From assembly GCF_002504165.1 (NCBI RefSeq), contig NZ_CP021404.1:992001-1056000 (forward strand): DNA of 64,000 nt. Direction: 5' to 3'. This document shows, piece after piece, positions 63,504 to 64,000 of this stretch (positions are counted from its first letter, which is position 1; each line of letters begins with the position of its first letter). The position numbers and the translations under genes are program-made. This DNA comes from Pacificitalea manganoxidans. GTDB taxonomy: Bacteria > Pseudomonadota > Alphaproteobacteria > Rhodobacterales > Rhodobacteraceae. The notes beneath the pieces are model-generated. The model was given only the letters and a program-made list of their open reading frames with translations. It made no database searches and had not been told where the DNA came from.

Positions 63504-64000
63504 CTAGGCCCGGTGCGCCCCAGCGGCGAGCGATGCGACATAGTCGAGCACTTCCGCAGCCGGGCGACCTTCGGCGATCTTGCCGACAATGGCCGACCCT
63601 ACGACCGCACCATCGGCCACGGCGGCCATGCTTTCGGCGGCTTCGGGGGTGCGGATGCCGAACCCGACGATGACCGGCAGATCGGTGCTGGCCTTGATGC
63701 GGGTGATTTCCGGCGCGACGTCCCCGGCTTGCGCTTCTGCGGAGCCGGTAATGCCGGTGATCGAAACGTAGTAGACAAAGCCAGAGGTGTTTTCGAGCAC
63801 CTTGGGCAGGCGCTTATCATCCGTCGTGGGGGTGGCAAGGCGGATGAAGTTCAGCCCGGCCTTCTGCGCGGGGATGCACAGTTCGTCATCCTCTTCGGGG
63901 GGGAGGTCCACGACGATCAGACCATCGATCCCGGCCTCTGCCGCGTCGCGGAGAAAGGTGTCGACCCCGCGCGAATAGATCGGGTTGTAATAGCCCATCA
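63504..64000 (-). CDS. trpA: Tryptophan synthase alpha chain, C-terminal part (runs off right edge)
   Basis: The last 164 residues of about 263 are visible; the start lies beyond the window. [36 protein letters not shown] contains the loop-2 region with the catalytic Asp side, followed by [27 protein letters not shown] and [16 protein letters not shown]. It splits indole-3-glycerol phosphate to indole and glyceraldehyde 3-phosphate. 214 bases separate its stop from lldD. Confidence 0.96.
   Translation of the reverse strand, partial: MGYYNPIYSRGVDTFLRDAAEAGIDGLIVVDLPPEEDDELCIPAQKAGLNFIRLATPTTDDKRLPKVLENTSGFVYYVSITGITGSAEAQAGDVAPEITRIKASTDLPVIVGFGIRTPEAAESMAAVADGAVVGSAIVGKIAEGRPAAEVLDYVASLAAGAHRA

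Overview
The window is a GC-rich chromosomal segment with tightly packed genes and short, often overlapping, junctions (ATGA and TGATG). Gene content points to an alphaproteobacterium of the Rhodobacteraceae/Roseobacter type. Evidence: an Mcl1-type malyl-CoA lyase almost identical in pattern to that of Rhodobacter, a B12-dependent ribonucleotide reductase, an imuA-imuB-dnaE2 mutasome behind an alphaproteobacterial LexA box (GTTC-N7-GTTC), and promoters of the EcfG general-stress type (GGAAC-N16-CGTT). No insertion sequence, prophage, CRISPR array or integrase was seen.

Layout. 0-7 kb: end of a cold-shock protein gene, a DUF192 protein, tRNA-Pro(UGG), a glutaredoxin-MauE fusion, nrdJ with two candidate NrdR boxes, and a YihY membrane protein. 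7.5-17.7 kb: envelope and stress genes (MipA, a two-domain PRC-barrel protein, an MscS channel, a tandem-duplicated glycosyltransferase coupled to a sulfotransferase, Fe-superoxide dismutase, a stress-type two-gene operon, an orphan DUF4123 protein). 17.8-24 kb: a MATE pump, mcl1, and a divergent dgcN-dgcA-D-aminotransferase operon for D-amino acid/D-glutamate catabolism, then a TerB-like protein.

24-31.9 kb is a copper-handling block, all on the minus strand: copA-cueR behind one CueR-type operator, and a six-gene operon (cytochrome c, His-rich exported protein, Met-rich cytochrome c', diheme cytochrome c, Tat-exported multicopper oxidase, cytochrome c) behind a second, perfect CueR-type dyad.

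32-48.5 kb looks like a catabolic island for cyclic amides and ureides: two overlapping GntR genes, PxpA (5-oxoprolinase A) without its usual partners, an operon of two PuuE-like CE4 hydrolases, an MFS transporter, an amidase and a small protein, a TetR regulator, an amino-acid-type ABC importer, and a full hydantoin pathway (N-carbamoyl-D-amino acid hydrolase, hydantoinase, hydantoin racemase) with a LysR regulator. Three near-identical 12-14 bp dyads flank tetR and appear to tie the two divergent operons into one regulon. The hydantoin pathway would yield D-amino acids, which the 20.5-23.4 kb operon could convert to L-glutamate.

48.5-64 kb: SOS mutasome, tRNA-Glu(UUC), recJ, guanine deaminase, accA, an MntP-like Mn exporter, ribosomal protein L25, an MFS transporter, an FMN-dependent alpha-hydroxy acid dehydrogenase and the end of trpA, which runs off the right edge.
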